Shown here one piece after another: positions 46,275 to 54,136 of a stretch of 64,000 nucleotides of DNA. Each line of letters begins with the position of its first letter. The first letter of the stretch is position 1. The DNA is taken from contig CALDTV010000009.1 of NCBI GenBank assembly GCA_937923625.1, positions 62,001 to 126,000 of the forward strand, in the 5' to 3' direction. A program made the position numbers and the translations under genes. The DNA comes from an uncultured Alphaproteobacteria bacterium. GTDB taxonomy: Bacteria; Pseudomonadota; Alphaproteobacteria; Micavibrionales; Micavibrionaceae. The notes under the pieces were generated by a model. The model worked only from the letters and a program-made list of their open reading frames with translations, was not told where the DNA came from and did no database searches.

Positions 46275-46299
46275 ATTTTATTAAACCGAAAGACATTTT

Positions 46300-47208
46300 A
46301 TGCCATCACCCCGCGACGCCAGTCCCCGCCTTCAAGAAGCTTTAGACGAAAACCGCCAAGCCATTGAAAAAACCATTCGGCACTTATTACCTGAAACAGA
46401 TTTAGCCGAGCGCCCCGTGTTTGATGCCATGCGTTATGGCGTTTTGGCTGGTGGAAAACGCCTACGCCCTTTCATGACCATGCAGGCCGCCAGCCTGTTT
46501 AATGTGGATCCCGCCCGCGCGCGCCGCGTGGCTTGCGCCGTTGAATTTTTGCATTGTTACTCCCTTATTCATGATGATCTTCCCGCAATGGATGACTCTG
46601 ACAAACGCCGTGGCAAGGCCACCGTTCACCGTAAATTCGACGAAGCCACCGCAATATTGGCGGGCGATGCGCTTTTAACATTGGCGTTTGAAACGCTAGC
46701 AGACCGCGACACCCACTCTGATCCGCATGTGCGGATTGAATTGGTTCGCAAGCTTGCCATTGCCTCTGGTGGTCATGGAATGGTTGGCGGGCAAATGCTC
46801 GATTTAATTGGCGAACGCCAAGAATTTGACCTTGGTACCATCTCGCGTATGCAACGCATGAAAACAGGCCATCTTTTTGCCTTTGCCTGCGAAGCGGGTG
46901 CAATCCTTGGAAAAGCCGATGACGCCCATAAAAAAGCTTTATGTTCTTATGCCTATGACCTCGGCCTTGCCTTCCAAGTCACCGACGATGTTTTGGATGT
47001 CGAAGCCGACCCGAACGATACCGGCAAACCCGCCAACCAAGACGAACAAGCGGGCAAGTCCACTTTTGTTTCTACGATGGGTAAAGAGCAAGCCAAAATG
47101 CGCGCCGAAATGCTCGCCCATCAAGCCATAAGACACCTCCGCATCTTCGACGGCCGCGCCGAAATGCTCAAAGAATTATCCATGTATGTGTTGGAACGAA
47201 GGGCTTAA
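46300..47208 (+). CDS. ispA: Farnesyl diphosphate synthase (polyprenyl synthetase family)
   Basis: The 302-residue enzyme condenses IPP with DMAPP and GPP to give farnesyl diphosphate. The first aspartate-rich motif is HDDLPAMDDSDKRRGKATVH and the second is VTDDVLDVEAD. LAGGKRLRPFM and HGMVGGQMLDL, with the following KTGHLFAFACEAGAIL, are all in place. The two residues between the Asp pairs of the first motif and the chain length fit short-chain synthases. It would feed quinone and undecaprenyl phosphate synthesis using the output of Dxs and IspH. Confidence 0.95.
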   Translation: MPSPRDASPRLQEALDENRQAIEKTIRHLLPETDLAERPVFDAMRYGVLAGGKRLRPFMTMQAASLFNVDPARARRVACAVEFLHCYSLIHDDLPAMDDSDKRRGKATVHRKFDEATAILAGDALLTLAFETLADRDTHSDPHVRIELVRKLAIASGGHGMVGGQMLDLIGERQEFDLGTISRMQRMKTGHLFAFACEAGAILGKADDAHKKALCSYAYDLGLAFQVTDDVLDVEADPNDTGKPANQDEQAGKSTFVSTMGKEQAKMRAEMLAHQAIRHLRIFDGRAEMLKELSMYVLERRA

Positions 47209-47350
47209 ATTATTGATATAGCCTAACCGCTATATAAGCATAACAAGACAAAGACCTCTTAACCGCCTTTATATTAAGCAATCTGGGCTGTAAAAATGTT
47301 CTTCTTATTATCTTGAACCATCCCCACGTAATACAAAAAATAACGATCTA

Positions 47351-48835
47351 TTAAATCTTTGGCGCTCCTTTACTTCTAACTAGCGCGTTGCGCTCAGAAG
47401 CGGGAGCTGTTTCTGTCGTGGGTCCCCCCTCACTATCACCTTTTGAAATAACATCATTTTGCGCCGAAATAAAATCGCGGGACATGTCAGAAATTATTTT
47501 TGCGGGGACGACCATGCTTCCCCGTGAAGCCACCAAGCTTATTGCTTGGCTTACCGTATTTAACAACACGGTAATTTGCGCATGTGTTGCTAAAAAGCTT
47601 TGCTGCGCCGTCGCGCTTACCGTGTTTGCCGCCTCTTGAAATAAGCTCGGCAAGGCAGGTAAAGGACTAATGACGAAATTCCCCATCGCCGACAGCTCCA
47701 TAAAAGAAGCATATTTTACCTGCGCGTTGTCATGCTCTTTTTGTGCCTCGTATTTTTCACGACTATCTTCTTGCAATTCCTCAAGAAGATTTTTTGTGCA
47801 TTCTATAGAGCGTTCTTTTTTCTCAGGATCGAATAAACCAACGATATCTTTATCGTAATGTGCGCCGGCCTTTTCAAAAACCTCTTGCGTTCGTTCCGCA
47901 TTTTTCCCCAATATCGCACCTTTTTTGTATGTCACCCATGAGTAAGGAATAACAACACCTGCCGTTAGCAACAACGTGCCATAATCCCCCAAATAAGGAA
48001 GCGATGTATCGCTATGGGCAATCGCTGTAACAATTGCTGCCGCCCGTGTGACGCACGCAAACCCTTGCGACGAAGTGTTAATTAAACTTCCTGCTAGGTC
48101 ACTGGTGGCGCGCCCCATCGCATGATGCGGCAACACTGTTTCTTTATTTTTGGGCGCATCTACATCCACCTTACTTTGAAAAATAGAAACAAGGTTAGGG
48201 TTATCAATAAGCGCCTGATTAAATTGATTGCGCATCCAAAAAGACATATCCCGCACAAGCTCTTTTTCTTTTTTCATGCGCATTTGGAAGGAGCCATAAT
48301 TTACGCCAGCTGCCACCATAAATTTTGCCACACCTGGCGTTGCATCTTTACCAGTGAAAAGGGAGCTAATGACATCTGCATATCCTTCCAACATAAAAAC
48401 TAATGCACCGGCTGAAAACGTCGAATAAGCCGCAATTGATAAAGCTGGTTTTATCGACGACTTTAATTGCTCCCCCGTAAAATAAGCCGCCATCGCACCG
48501 CGCACCGTTGTCATTTTCGCTAACGGGTGATCCTTATCAACAATCGCTGTGTCTGTTGCTGTGCCACCGTTTACCGTTTGCCTTCGCTCCCGCCAATTCC
48601 AAAGGTTGTTCATGCGCATTTTTGCATGCTCATAAGGGTTTTTAATCCCCTTCGTGGCCTCATCCATATTGCTCGGGAAAACAGCCTCTCGGATACGGCG
48701 CATCGCCCCACCGCCGATGAATGGAATGCTTGAAACAGGTCTAGAGAGAATAGTAGAATCTTTTAAATAGCGTGCCCTGCGCCGCCAAAGACCACCATTG
48801 CCCCCCTTCCCCTCTTTCATTTCATCACCGCTCAT
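47351..48835 (-). CDS. Hypothetical membrane protein, 494 aa, inserted between ispA and dxs
   Basis: No family recognised. Residues 1-110 are basic and polar. Hydrophobic segments lie at about 128-155 (SIAAYSTFSAGALVFMLEGYADVIS region), 260-275 and 285-305, and weaker ones near 385-445 (MGNFVISPLPALPSLF, ITVLLNTVSQAISLVA). An acidic coiled-coil-like stretch covers about 325-375 (KNLLEELQEDSREKYEAQKEHD, split as KNLLEELQEDS and KYEAQKEHD). The Ser/Glu-rich C-terminus is probably cytosolic. It runs opposite to the isoprenoid genes around it and separates ispA from dxs, which are commonly close together, so it looks like an insertion. Confidence 0.7.
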   Translation of the reverse strand: MSGDEMKEGKGGNGGLWRRRARYLKDSTILSRPVSSIPFIGGGAMRRIREAVFPSNMDEATKGIKNPYEHAKMRMNNLWNWRERRQTVNGGTATDTAIVDKDHPLAKMTTVRGAMAAYFTGEQLKSSIKPALSIAAYSTFSAGALVFMLEGYADVISSLFTGKDATPGVAKFMVAAGVNYGSFQMRMKKEKELVRDMSFWMRNQFNQALIDNPNLVSIFQSKVDVDAPKNKETVLPHHAMGRATSDLAGSLINTSSQGFACVTRAAAIVTAIAHSDTSLPYLGDYGTLLLTAGVVIPYSWVTYKKGAILGKNAERTQEVFEKAGAHYDKDIVGLFDPEKKERSIECTKNLLEELQEDSREKYEAQKEHDNAQVKYASFMELSAMGNFVISPLPALPSLFQEAANTVSATAQQSFLATHAQITVLLNTVSQAISLVASRGSMVVPAKIISDMSRDFISAQNDVISKGDSEGGPTTETAPASERNALVRSKGAPKI

Positions 48836-49018
48836 CTCATTAACCTTTTGTTAAACCTCTCATAAAAGCTTGCGCCTCATGATGGTGTTATGTCAATTTT
48901 TGTTGGTAAGCTGATGAAATATATAAATAATTCCACAGTGGTTAAAATATTAATCAATAGGATATTCGTACCAATTTTTCTGGCAATTCGCGTTGAACCC
49001 CGCTAAAACACTTTCATC

Positions 49019-51106
49019 ATGAGTGAAGCAAACGGCCATAAAGACGCCCCCGAAGAAGATGAACAGACGAGCGCGTCCGACACGCCCCTGCTGGATCAGG
49101 TGACTATTCCAGCCGATATGCGCGGGTTTGACGATGCGCAATTGCGCCAACTGGCGGATGAGCTACGCACGGAAACAATTTCCGCGGTGTCCACCACGGG
49201 CGGGCATTTGGGGGCTGGCCTTGGCGTGGTGGAGCTAACGACAGCCATTCACGCCGTTTTCAACACCCCCGAAGATCGCTTGATCTGGGATGTGGGGCAT
49301 CAATGCTATCCTCATAAAATCCTCACGGGTCGCCGTGACCGTATCCGCACCCTGCGTAAGGGTGGCGGGCTATCCGGTTTTACCAAACGCGCCGAGTCTG
49401 AATATGACCCCTTCGGCGCGGCCCACAGCTCCACCTCTATCTCCGCTGGCCTTGGCATGGCGGTGGCTAGAGATTTAAACAATGGATCGAGCCATGCGGA
49501 TCGCCCTCCCGTTTACGGGCATGGCGAGGCTCATGCCGATAGGCATGTTATAAGCGTGATTGGCGATGGCGCGATGAGTGCAGGCATGGCCTATGAAGCC
49601 CTCAACAATGCTGGTGCGCTTAAAAGCAAGCTGATCGTGATTTTGAATGACAATAACATGAGCATCGCCCCGCCCGTTGGCGCGATGAGCGGTTATTTGA
49701 CCAATCTTGTATCCTCTAAGCCCTATATCGGTGCGCGGGACATGGCGAAAAAAGTCGCCAATATGTTGCCGCCGCCCTTAAAAAACGCTGCTAAACGCGC
49801 CGAAGAAACCGCCCGCGCCGCTCTTGGGGGTGGCACAATGTTCGAAGAGATGGGATTTTACTATATCGGCCCTGTCGATGGTCATGATATGGATCAGCTT
49901 CTGCCTATCCTGCGTAATATCCGCGACAATGTCACTGACGGCCCTATATTATTGCACGCCATCACCAAAAAGGGCAAAGGCTACGCCCCCGCAGAACACA
50001 GCAAAGATAAAATGCACGGTGTCGCTAAATTCGACATTGTCACTGGCGACCAATTTAAACCCAAATCCACCATCCCCACCTATACCAAAACCTATGCCAA
50101 GGCATTGATTGCCGAAGCCAAACAGGACGATAAAATTGTGGGTATCACCGCCGCCATGCCCGACGGGACTGGTATGGATTTATTCGGCTATGAATTCCCC
50201 GAGCGTATGTTTGATGTCGGCATTGCGGAGCAACACGCCGTGACCTTCGCCGCGGGGCTGGCCACCGAAGGCTATAAGCCATTTTGCACCATTTATTCCA
50301 CCTTCTTGCAACGCGCCTATGATCAGGTCGTGCATGATGTCGCGATTCAAAATTTACCCGTGCGTTTCATGATGGATCGTGCGGGGCTGGTCGGCGCGGA
50401 TGGCTGTACCCATGCGGGCGCGTTTGATATCGCTTACCTCGGTTGCCTACCCAATTTCGTGCTGATGGCCGCCGCGGATGAGGCCGAATTGATGCACATG
50501 GTCGCCACTGCCGCCGCCTATAATGACGGCCCCCTCGCGCTCCGTTATCCCCGCGGCGAAGGCACAGGCATAGAATTACCCGACCGCGGCGAAGTCATTG
50601 AGATTGGTAAGGGGCGCATAGTCCACACCTCAAACCCGTCATTGCGAGTCCCGAAGAATGAGGGGCGAAGCAATCCAGAATCTTCCAGTAACGCTCTGGA
50701 TTGCCACGTTGCTGACGCGCCTCGCAATGACAAAAAAGAAAGTGTTGCGCTTCTGTCTTACGGCACGCGATTACAAGAATGCATGGCCGCCGCCAAGTTA
50801 TTGGAGGCGGACGGCAAAACCGTCACCGTCGCTGATGCGCGTTTCGCCAAACCATTGGACGAAGACCTCATCCGCACCCTCGCCCAACATCACGGCACAC
50901 TTATCACCATCGAAGAAGGCTCCGTTGGTGGTTTCGGCTCTTACGTGTTGGAATTCCTTGCGCGTGACGGCCTGCTGGATGGCGGAAATTTAAAAGCCCG
51001 CACCATGCACCTCCCCGACCTCTTCCAAGACCAAGACGCCCCCGACAAACAATACGAAGAGGCGCAGTTGGTGGCGCAGGATATTGTGAAGAAGGCAACC
51101 ACTTAA
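49019..51106 (+). CDS. dxs: 1-deoxy-D-xylulose-5-phosphate synthase with two in-frame insertions
   Basis: The thiamine-diphosphate enzyme joins pyruvate and glyceraldehyde-3-phosphate at the entry to the MEP pathway. Core motifs are [34 protein letters not shown], the ThDP motif [20 protein letters not shown], and the catalytic Glu region [18 protein letters not shown]. At 695 residues it is about 75 longer than E. coli Dxs. Besides an N-terminal extension, about 20 extra residues (about 155-174) lie between ARDL and DRHV in a hairpin-rich stretch. A further 31 (541-571) are encoded by a complete family A palindromic repeat. Both insertions keep frame and avoid the catalytic motifs. Confidence 0.95.
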   Translation: MSEANGHKDAPEEDEQTSASDTPLLDQVTIPADMRGFDDAQLRQLADELRTETISAVSTTGGHLGAGLGVVELTTAIHAVFNTPEDRLIWDVGHQCYPHKILTGRRDRIRTLRKGGGLSGFTKRAESEYDPFGAAHSSTSISAGLGMAVARDLNNGSSHADRPPVYGHGEAHADRHVISVIGDGAMSAGMAYEALNNAGALKSKLIVILNDNNMSIAPPVGAMSGYLTNLVSSKPYIGARDMAKKVANMLPPPLKNAAKRAEETARAALGGGTMFEEMGFYYIGPVDGHDMDQLLPILRNIRDNVTDGPILLHAITKKGKGYAPAEHSKDKMHGVAKFDIVTGDQFKPKSTIPTYTKTYAKALIAEAKQDDKIVGITAAMPDGTGMDLFGYEFPERMFDVGIAEQHAVTFAAGLATEGYKPFCTIYSTFLQRAYDQVVHDVAIQNLPVRFMMDRAGLVGADGCTHAGAFDIAYLGCLPNFVLMAAADEAELMHMVATAAAYNDGPLALRYPRGEGTGIELPDRGEVIEIGKGRIVHTSNPSLRVPKNEGRSNPESSSNALDCHVADAPRNDKKESVALLSYGTRLQECMAAAKLLEADGKTVTVADARFAKPLDEDLIRTLAQHHGTLITIEEGSVGGFGSYVLEFLARDGLLDGGNLKARTMHLPDLFQDQDAPDKQYEEAQLVAQDIVKKATT
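49476..49547 (+). repeat. Hairpin-rich in-frame insertion in dxs
   Basis: The segment encodes the extra residues 155-174. It contains CCCGTTTACGGG (49508-49519), the perfect hairpin CATGCCGATAGGCATG (49532-49547), and GAGCC/GGCTC arms. The peptide HADR appears twice, 13 residues apart, from similar DNA (CATGCGGATCG and CATGCCGATAGG). It does not match family A. Confidence 0.55.
50638..50731 (+). repeat. Palindromic repeat family A inserted in frame in dxs
   Basis: The 94-bp full copy runs from GTCATTGCGAG to CTCGCAATGAC, with inner GCAATCCAGA / CTCTGGATTGC arms. It is read as residues 541-571 of Dxs, beginning SLRVPKNEG and ending APRND, between GKGRIV and [10 protein letters not shown], which are nearly adjacent in ordinary Dxs. 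Confidence 0.92.
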
Positions 51107-51119
51107 ACACCCCACAACC

Positions 51120-51158
51120 GTCATTGCGAGGAATGAAATGACGAAGCAATCTAGAAAG
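51120..51158. repeat. Palindromic repeat family A, left half before the AT-rich gene
   Basis: GTCATTGCGAGGAATGAAAT and GACGAAGCAATCTAGAAAG form the left arm. The matching right arm lies 0.9 kb downstream at 52036-52068, on the far side of one gene. Confidence 0.85.
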
Positions 51159-51170
51159 TGAATTTTAGCA

Positions 51171-52019
51171 ATGAAGTTTTTAACTTACAACTTACTGATA
51201 ATAATTATTTTCTTTTCGTATACTAATATCGCCAAATCTAATGAACTTCCAACATTAGGCTTAGTTTACAACACTCAAGAAACGTTTTCGTTGAGTTATA
51301 ATTGCAAAAACTTATCAAAAAATTCTATTGAATGTGATTTCATACAAACATTTGTTAGGCAAAAATCGACTGCAAAAGATTTAATTAAAAACCTTCAAAA
51401 TATAGACATAGAATATAAGAATTTTTCTAATGATATTGTAGAAAGTGACAAAACATGCAGTATGATTAAAGCTTCAATTAATTCCTTAAAGGGTAAAATC
51501 TCTTTAGAAGAAGCTTCCAAAAGCAAAGGAATTACCGATAAGAAAAAGTTTATTGAGACAATGAAATCTTATTCAGAAGAAAAGAAAAAAGATTTAATAA
51601 ATACCTTAAACCCTCTTTTAGCTTTTTGCAAAACTCCCTCAAAAAAGAACTACGAAAATATGATTAAAAGCTCGCACGAAAAAGACTTAAAGACATGCAG
51701 AGTAGGATCTTTTAAATTTACACAGAAATTTACCCTTATAGGAGAGCCTCAATCAAAAAATAGAACGTGGGTTGTAGATTCCAAAGCTTCGGGTCCATGT
51801 GGTGTAATACAACTTTCAAGATTTGAACCTGAGTTTATTAAAATAGAAGACAGTGAATATATCCATTGGAATTATATAGCAAAAAAAGCAGTTACAAATC
51901 CAAATGGTGACGCCATTCTTTTAGAATGTTCTGTACTAGACGAAAATGAATATAAATATAGCTGGCGAAGCGAAGAATATTTAAAAAATTGCAAATATAT
52001 TGAATTCTCTAATTTCTAG
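51171..52019 (+). CDS. AT-rich secreted protein between repeat halves
   Basis: A 282-residue protein of no recognised family. A signal peptide is clear (FLTYNLLIIIIFFSYTNIAKS, about residues 3-23, no lipobox). The mature part is Lys/Ser/Asn-rich with eight or so cysteines (SYNCKNL, ECDF, KTCSM, AFCKT, KTCRVG, GPCGV, LLECSV, NCKYI), suggesting several disulfides in the periplasm or outside the cell. Its base composition and codons (AAA, AAT, TTA dominate) differ sharply from dxs next door. The gene starts 13 bp after a left half and ends 17 bp before a right half of the family A palindrome, as if carried in its loop. Confidence 0.72.
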   Translation: MKFLTYNLLIIIIFFSYTNIAKSNELPTLGLVYNTQETFSLSYNCKNLSKNSIECDFIQTFVRQKSTAKDLIKNLQNIDIEYKNFSNDIVESDKTCSMIKASINSLKGKISLEEASKSKGITDKKKFIETMKSYSEEKKKDLINTLNPLLAFCKTPSKKNYENMIKSSHEKDLKTCRVGSFKFTQKFTLIGEPQSKNRTWVVDSKASGPCGVIQLSRFEPEFIKIEDSEYIHWNYIAKKAVTNPNGDAILLECSVLDENEYKYSWRSEEYLKNCKYIEFSNF

Positions 52020-52035
52020 TACTATTTAAGAAAAA

Positions 52036-52068
52036 GGCTCCAGATTGCTTCGCATTGCTCGCAATGAC
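52036..52068. repeat. Palindromic repeat family A, right half after the AT-rich gene
   Basis: CTCCAGATTGCTTCG to GCTCGCAATGAC is the inverse of the half at 51120-51158. Confidence 0.85.
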
Positions 52069-52086
52069 GGCTATTATAATTCCATT

Positions 52087-52131
52087 CGTAATTACGAGGA
52101 AGCCGATAGGCTGACGCGGCAAACTAGAGAT
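52087..52131. repeat. Palindromic repeat family A, degenerate left half before GIY-YIG copy 2
   Basis: CGTAATTACGAGGAAGCCGA to GACGCGGCAAACTAGAG matches the inverse of 52470-52504 with a few substitutions and a short insertion. Confidence 0.7.
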
Positions 52132-52164
52132 TAGCAATACCTTTGTAATCATATTAATAAAAAC

Positions 52165-52455
52165 ATGAAACAACCTGCCATCTACATCATCACCAACGCC
52201 TCTCATAAAACCCTTTATACGGGCGTTACCTCCAATCTTGTGCAAAGAATTTATCAGCATAAAAATAAAATGATCGATGGTTTTTCGGCAAAATATAACT
52301 GTAACAAATTAGTTTATTTTGAAATCTTTACTGACATGGAAAATGCTATCTTGAGAGAGAAACAAATCAAAGGTGGTTCGCGTCAAAAGAAGATTGATTT
52401 GATTGAAAAGCTAAATCCAAAGTGGTTGGATTTATATGATGATATTTGCCAGTGA
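52165..52455 (+). CDS. GIY-YIG nuclease domain protein (copy 2)
   Basis: A 96-residue single-domain GIY-YIG protein, paralogous to the one at 35716-36027 along its whole length. Shared blocks include TLYTGVTSNLVQRIYQHKNK, YNCNKLVYFEIFTDMENAI, REKQIKGGSRQKKI and LIEKLNPKWLDLYDDI. The YIG motif reads YTG here, a common variation in this subgroup. The Arg and Glu of the nuclease core are kept. The gene lies between the two halves of a family A palindrome (52087-52131 and 52470-52504). It may be the mobility or target-cleavage function of such a unit. Confidence 0.88.
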   Translation: MKQPAIYIITNASHKTLYTGVTSNLVQRIYQHKNKMIDGFSAKYNCNKLVYFEIFTDMENAILREKQIKGGSRQKKIDLIEKLNPKWLDLYDDICQ

Positions 52456-52469
52456 CGCCACTAATGAAA

Positions 52470-52504
52470 TTAGATTGCCGCGTCGCTTCGCTCCTCGCAA
52501 TGAC
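52470..52504. repeat. Palindromic repeat family A, right half after GIY-YIG copy 2
   Basis: TTAGATTGCCGCGTCGCTTC to CTCCTCGCAATGAC is a well-preserved right arm 14 bp after the GIY-YIG stop codon. Confidence 0.85.
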
Positions 52505-52521
52505 GGAGGTTTTTTAAAATA

Positions 52522-52550
52522 TTGACAACACAGGAAAATAATCCTATATT
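52522..52550 (+). promoter_or_regulatory. Strong sigma-70-like promoter giving a probably leaderless mRNA
   Basis: TTGACA (52522-52527), 17-nt spacer, TATATT (52545-52550). Transcription would start about 6-7 nt further on, at or next to the ATG at 52556, leaving no room for a ribosome binding site. Confidence 0.6.
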
Positions 52551-52555
52551 GGATT

Positions 52556-53032
52556 ATGACTGATGATGACCAAACGGCTATGATGCTGCCACAACGCATT
52601 GCTTCTTTGAAAGAAAACCTTAACCAATATGAGCGTGACGCCATCATAAGGCGTGAAGCGGAGGCCAATGCCACCGCCGCCGCCAAAGAGAACCCCATGG
52701 CGGTGCTTAAATCTGCTTTGGCGCAATCTTTGGTGCCTGAAAAGAATGGGGCGGATATGTTGAAGAAACAGATGGCGACGCTCGATACGTTGTTTGACCA
52801 TGTTGTTCAAGATTACGCGAACAAAAAGCACGGTGTTGGCGGTTATAACCAGACAGATCGGCTTGATCTTATTTTGCGTCTGCAATCACGTTGCGCCAGC
52901 ACGGCGCGGACGTTGTCGTCGATGGATTATATGAAATCATTGCAGGCCTGCGCCGCGCCCGCGATGCGTGATTTGAGCCTTGGGGGCACCCCCCACCCCC
53001 CTCAAAATGACGAACAAACTGAAGGAATGTAA
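52556..53032 (+). CDS. Hypothetical protein, 158 aa
   Basis: This soluble, helical protein has no family I recognise. The centre has LKENLNQYERDAIIRREAEAN and MLKKQMATLDTLFDHVVQDYANKK, the latter shown as MLKKQMATLDTLFDHV, and then DRLDLILRLQSRCASTARTL. These suggest a helical bundle. A Pro-rich tail follows. The promoter just upstream places the transcription start at the ATG. The next frame begins 2 bp after the stop, so the two were an operon. Such small helical genes paired with a KSTGPKT-type gene may belong to a conserved module, but I cannot confirm that. Confidence 0.65.
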   Translation: MTDDDQTAMMLPQRIASLKENLNQYERDAIIRREAEANATAAAKENPMAVLKSALAQSLVPEKNGADMLKKQMATLDTLFDHVVQDYANKKHGVGGYNQTDRLDLILRLQSRCASTARTLSSMDYMKSLQACAAPAMRDLSLGGTPHPPQNDEQTEGM

Positions 53033-53034
53033 AA

Positions 53035-53295
53035 ATGCCAAAAGAATCAAAGGGTTGGCCACCCGAAAGGCGCAAAGCCCAAGCCGCACGTGCCAAAAAA
53101 CAGCAACCGTGACTAAAATCAACGGGGCCAAAGACCGCGGCGGGGAAAGAAACCATCAAGAATAACGCCATCAAGCACGGCTTTCGCAGTGCGGATTATG
53201 CGGAGCTTTTGCGGCTGTTAAAAACGCAGGCAACTCTTGAGGCCGCCCTAGAAGCTGCCCATGAAGCCACCTTTGTGGAATCATTGAATCCTTGA
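53035..53295 (+). pseudogene. KSTGPKT-type small basic protein gene interrupted by an in-frame TGA
   Basis: From ATG 53035 (AAGGA ribosome site about 8 nt upstream) the frame reads MPKESKGWPPERRKAQAARA, then KKQQP, then TGA at 53110-53112. It then continues in the same frame for 60 more codons (LKSTGPKTAAGKETIKNNAI, KHGFRSADYAELLRLLK, and so on) to TGA at 53293-53295. From memory, a bacterial protein family has QPW.KSTGPKT.EGK....NA.KHG.RS, so the TGA replaces a conserved TGG (Trp). This is a single nonsense mutation, or a leaky UGA followed by CUA. Both halves look under coding constraint. Confidence 0.65.
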
Positions 53296-53307
53296 TAGGG
53301 TTGGTGC

Positions 53308-53988
53308 ATGACATTGCAACGCCCCACAATTGTAATTTTTGATATGGACGGCACGACCGTGCGCCACGTCAACCCCGTTTTGCTCTCCACGTTGGAATGG
53401 TTGGACAATGCCATTTATACTATAACGCGGGTATTTAAACGCCGCAAAAAAATTAAAGATGTGTCGCGCCATCCTGTGGGCACGCGGGGGTTATTGGTGC
53501 ATCGTTTAATGCATAAATTCCGCCGTAAATCTGTCGATCAAATCGTCCAGCCCTGCCCCGGCATTTATCCTTTGTTAGAATATTTAAAAAGCCAAAATAT
53601 TCGGCTTGCGTTGGCGAGCAATGGGTTGGGCAAGGGGTATGGTCACGATATTTTAGAAAAATTTGATTTGGCCAAATATTTTGAAGTGGAATTATTTCGC
53701 GAAGATGTGCAGAAATCAAAACCCCATCCCGATGGTATTTTGCGGGTGTTGAATAAGTTAGAAAAAACCCCAGAAGCCAGCGATATAATCTGGCATATTG
53801 GTGATCGGCGCAAGGACATAAAGGCCGCAATGGCGGCAGATAAATTATCCAAATGTACGGTCATGCCCTTTGCCTATGGGTTGGATGCGACGTTTGAGAT
53901 TTTAAAAAACAACCTTGGGAATGATCGTATCATCATGAGCTATCTTGATTTTCATCAAACATTGTTGGAGCAGTTTGATGAAATATAA
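53308..53988 (+). CDS. HAD-superfamily hydrolase
   Basis: A 226-residue phosphatase-like protein of the haloacid dehalogenase superfamily. Motif I is VIFDMDGTTVRH with both catalytic aspartates. A helical cap with many basic residues follows (FKRRKKIKDVSRH, HKFRRKSVDQ). Motif II is LALASNGLGKG, motif III is VQKSKPHPDGIL and motif IV is WHIGDRRKDIKAAMAAD. The sequence from PCPGIYPLLEYLK onward is typical of the phosphoglycolate-phosphatase-like branch, but the basic cap is unusual and the substrate is unknown. It follows the broken gene by 12 bp on the same strand and is convergent with sppA, with a palindromic repeat between. Confidence 0.87.
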   Translation: MTLQRPTIVIFDMDGTTVRHVNPVLLSTLEWLDNAIYTITRVFKRRKKIKDVSRHPVGTRGLLVHRLMHKFRRKSVDQIVQPCPGIYPLLEYLKSQNIRLALASNGLGKGYGHDILEKFDLAKYFEVELFREDVQKSKPHPDGILRVLNKLEKTPEASDIIWHIGDRRKDIKAAMAADKLSKCTVMPFAYGLDATFEILKNNLGNDRIIMSYLDFHQTLLEQFDEI

Positions 53989-53998
53989 AATAGATATT

Positions 53999-54125
53999 GT
54001 CATTGCGAGAGAACGAAGTGAGTGCGGCAATCTTTTGCCAAAAACAAAAAATAAGAACAACGCACAAAAAATCGAACGATAAGAGCGGCGCAAAATTGCT
54101 TCGTTGTTTCACGCCGCGCAATGGA
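53999..54125. repeat. Palindromic repeat family A, long degenerate copy between the HAD and sppA genes
   Basis: The left arm is GTCATTGCGAGAGAACGAAG to GCGGCAATC. The right arm is AAATTGCTTCGTTG to CGCGCAATG. The loop is longer and AT-rich. The location between convergent stops suits a bidirectional terminator role. Confidence 0.7.
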
Positions 54126-54136
54126 TCAATATAAGT

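Noticed and set aside
50545-50733. Minus-strand ORF in dxs beginning [12 protein letters not shown]
   Set aside because: It is the reverse translation of the palindromic repeat inside dxs, not a separate gene.
53110-53112. TGA read as selenocysteine, or a recoded genetic code with TGA as Trp
   Set aside because: TGA is an ordinary stop in many genes of the window (for example the GIY-YIG and fabI genes), and there is no selenoprotein family match or obvious SECIS-like hairpin after this TGA.
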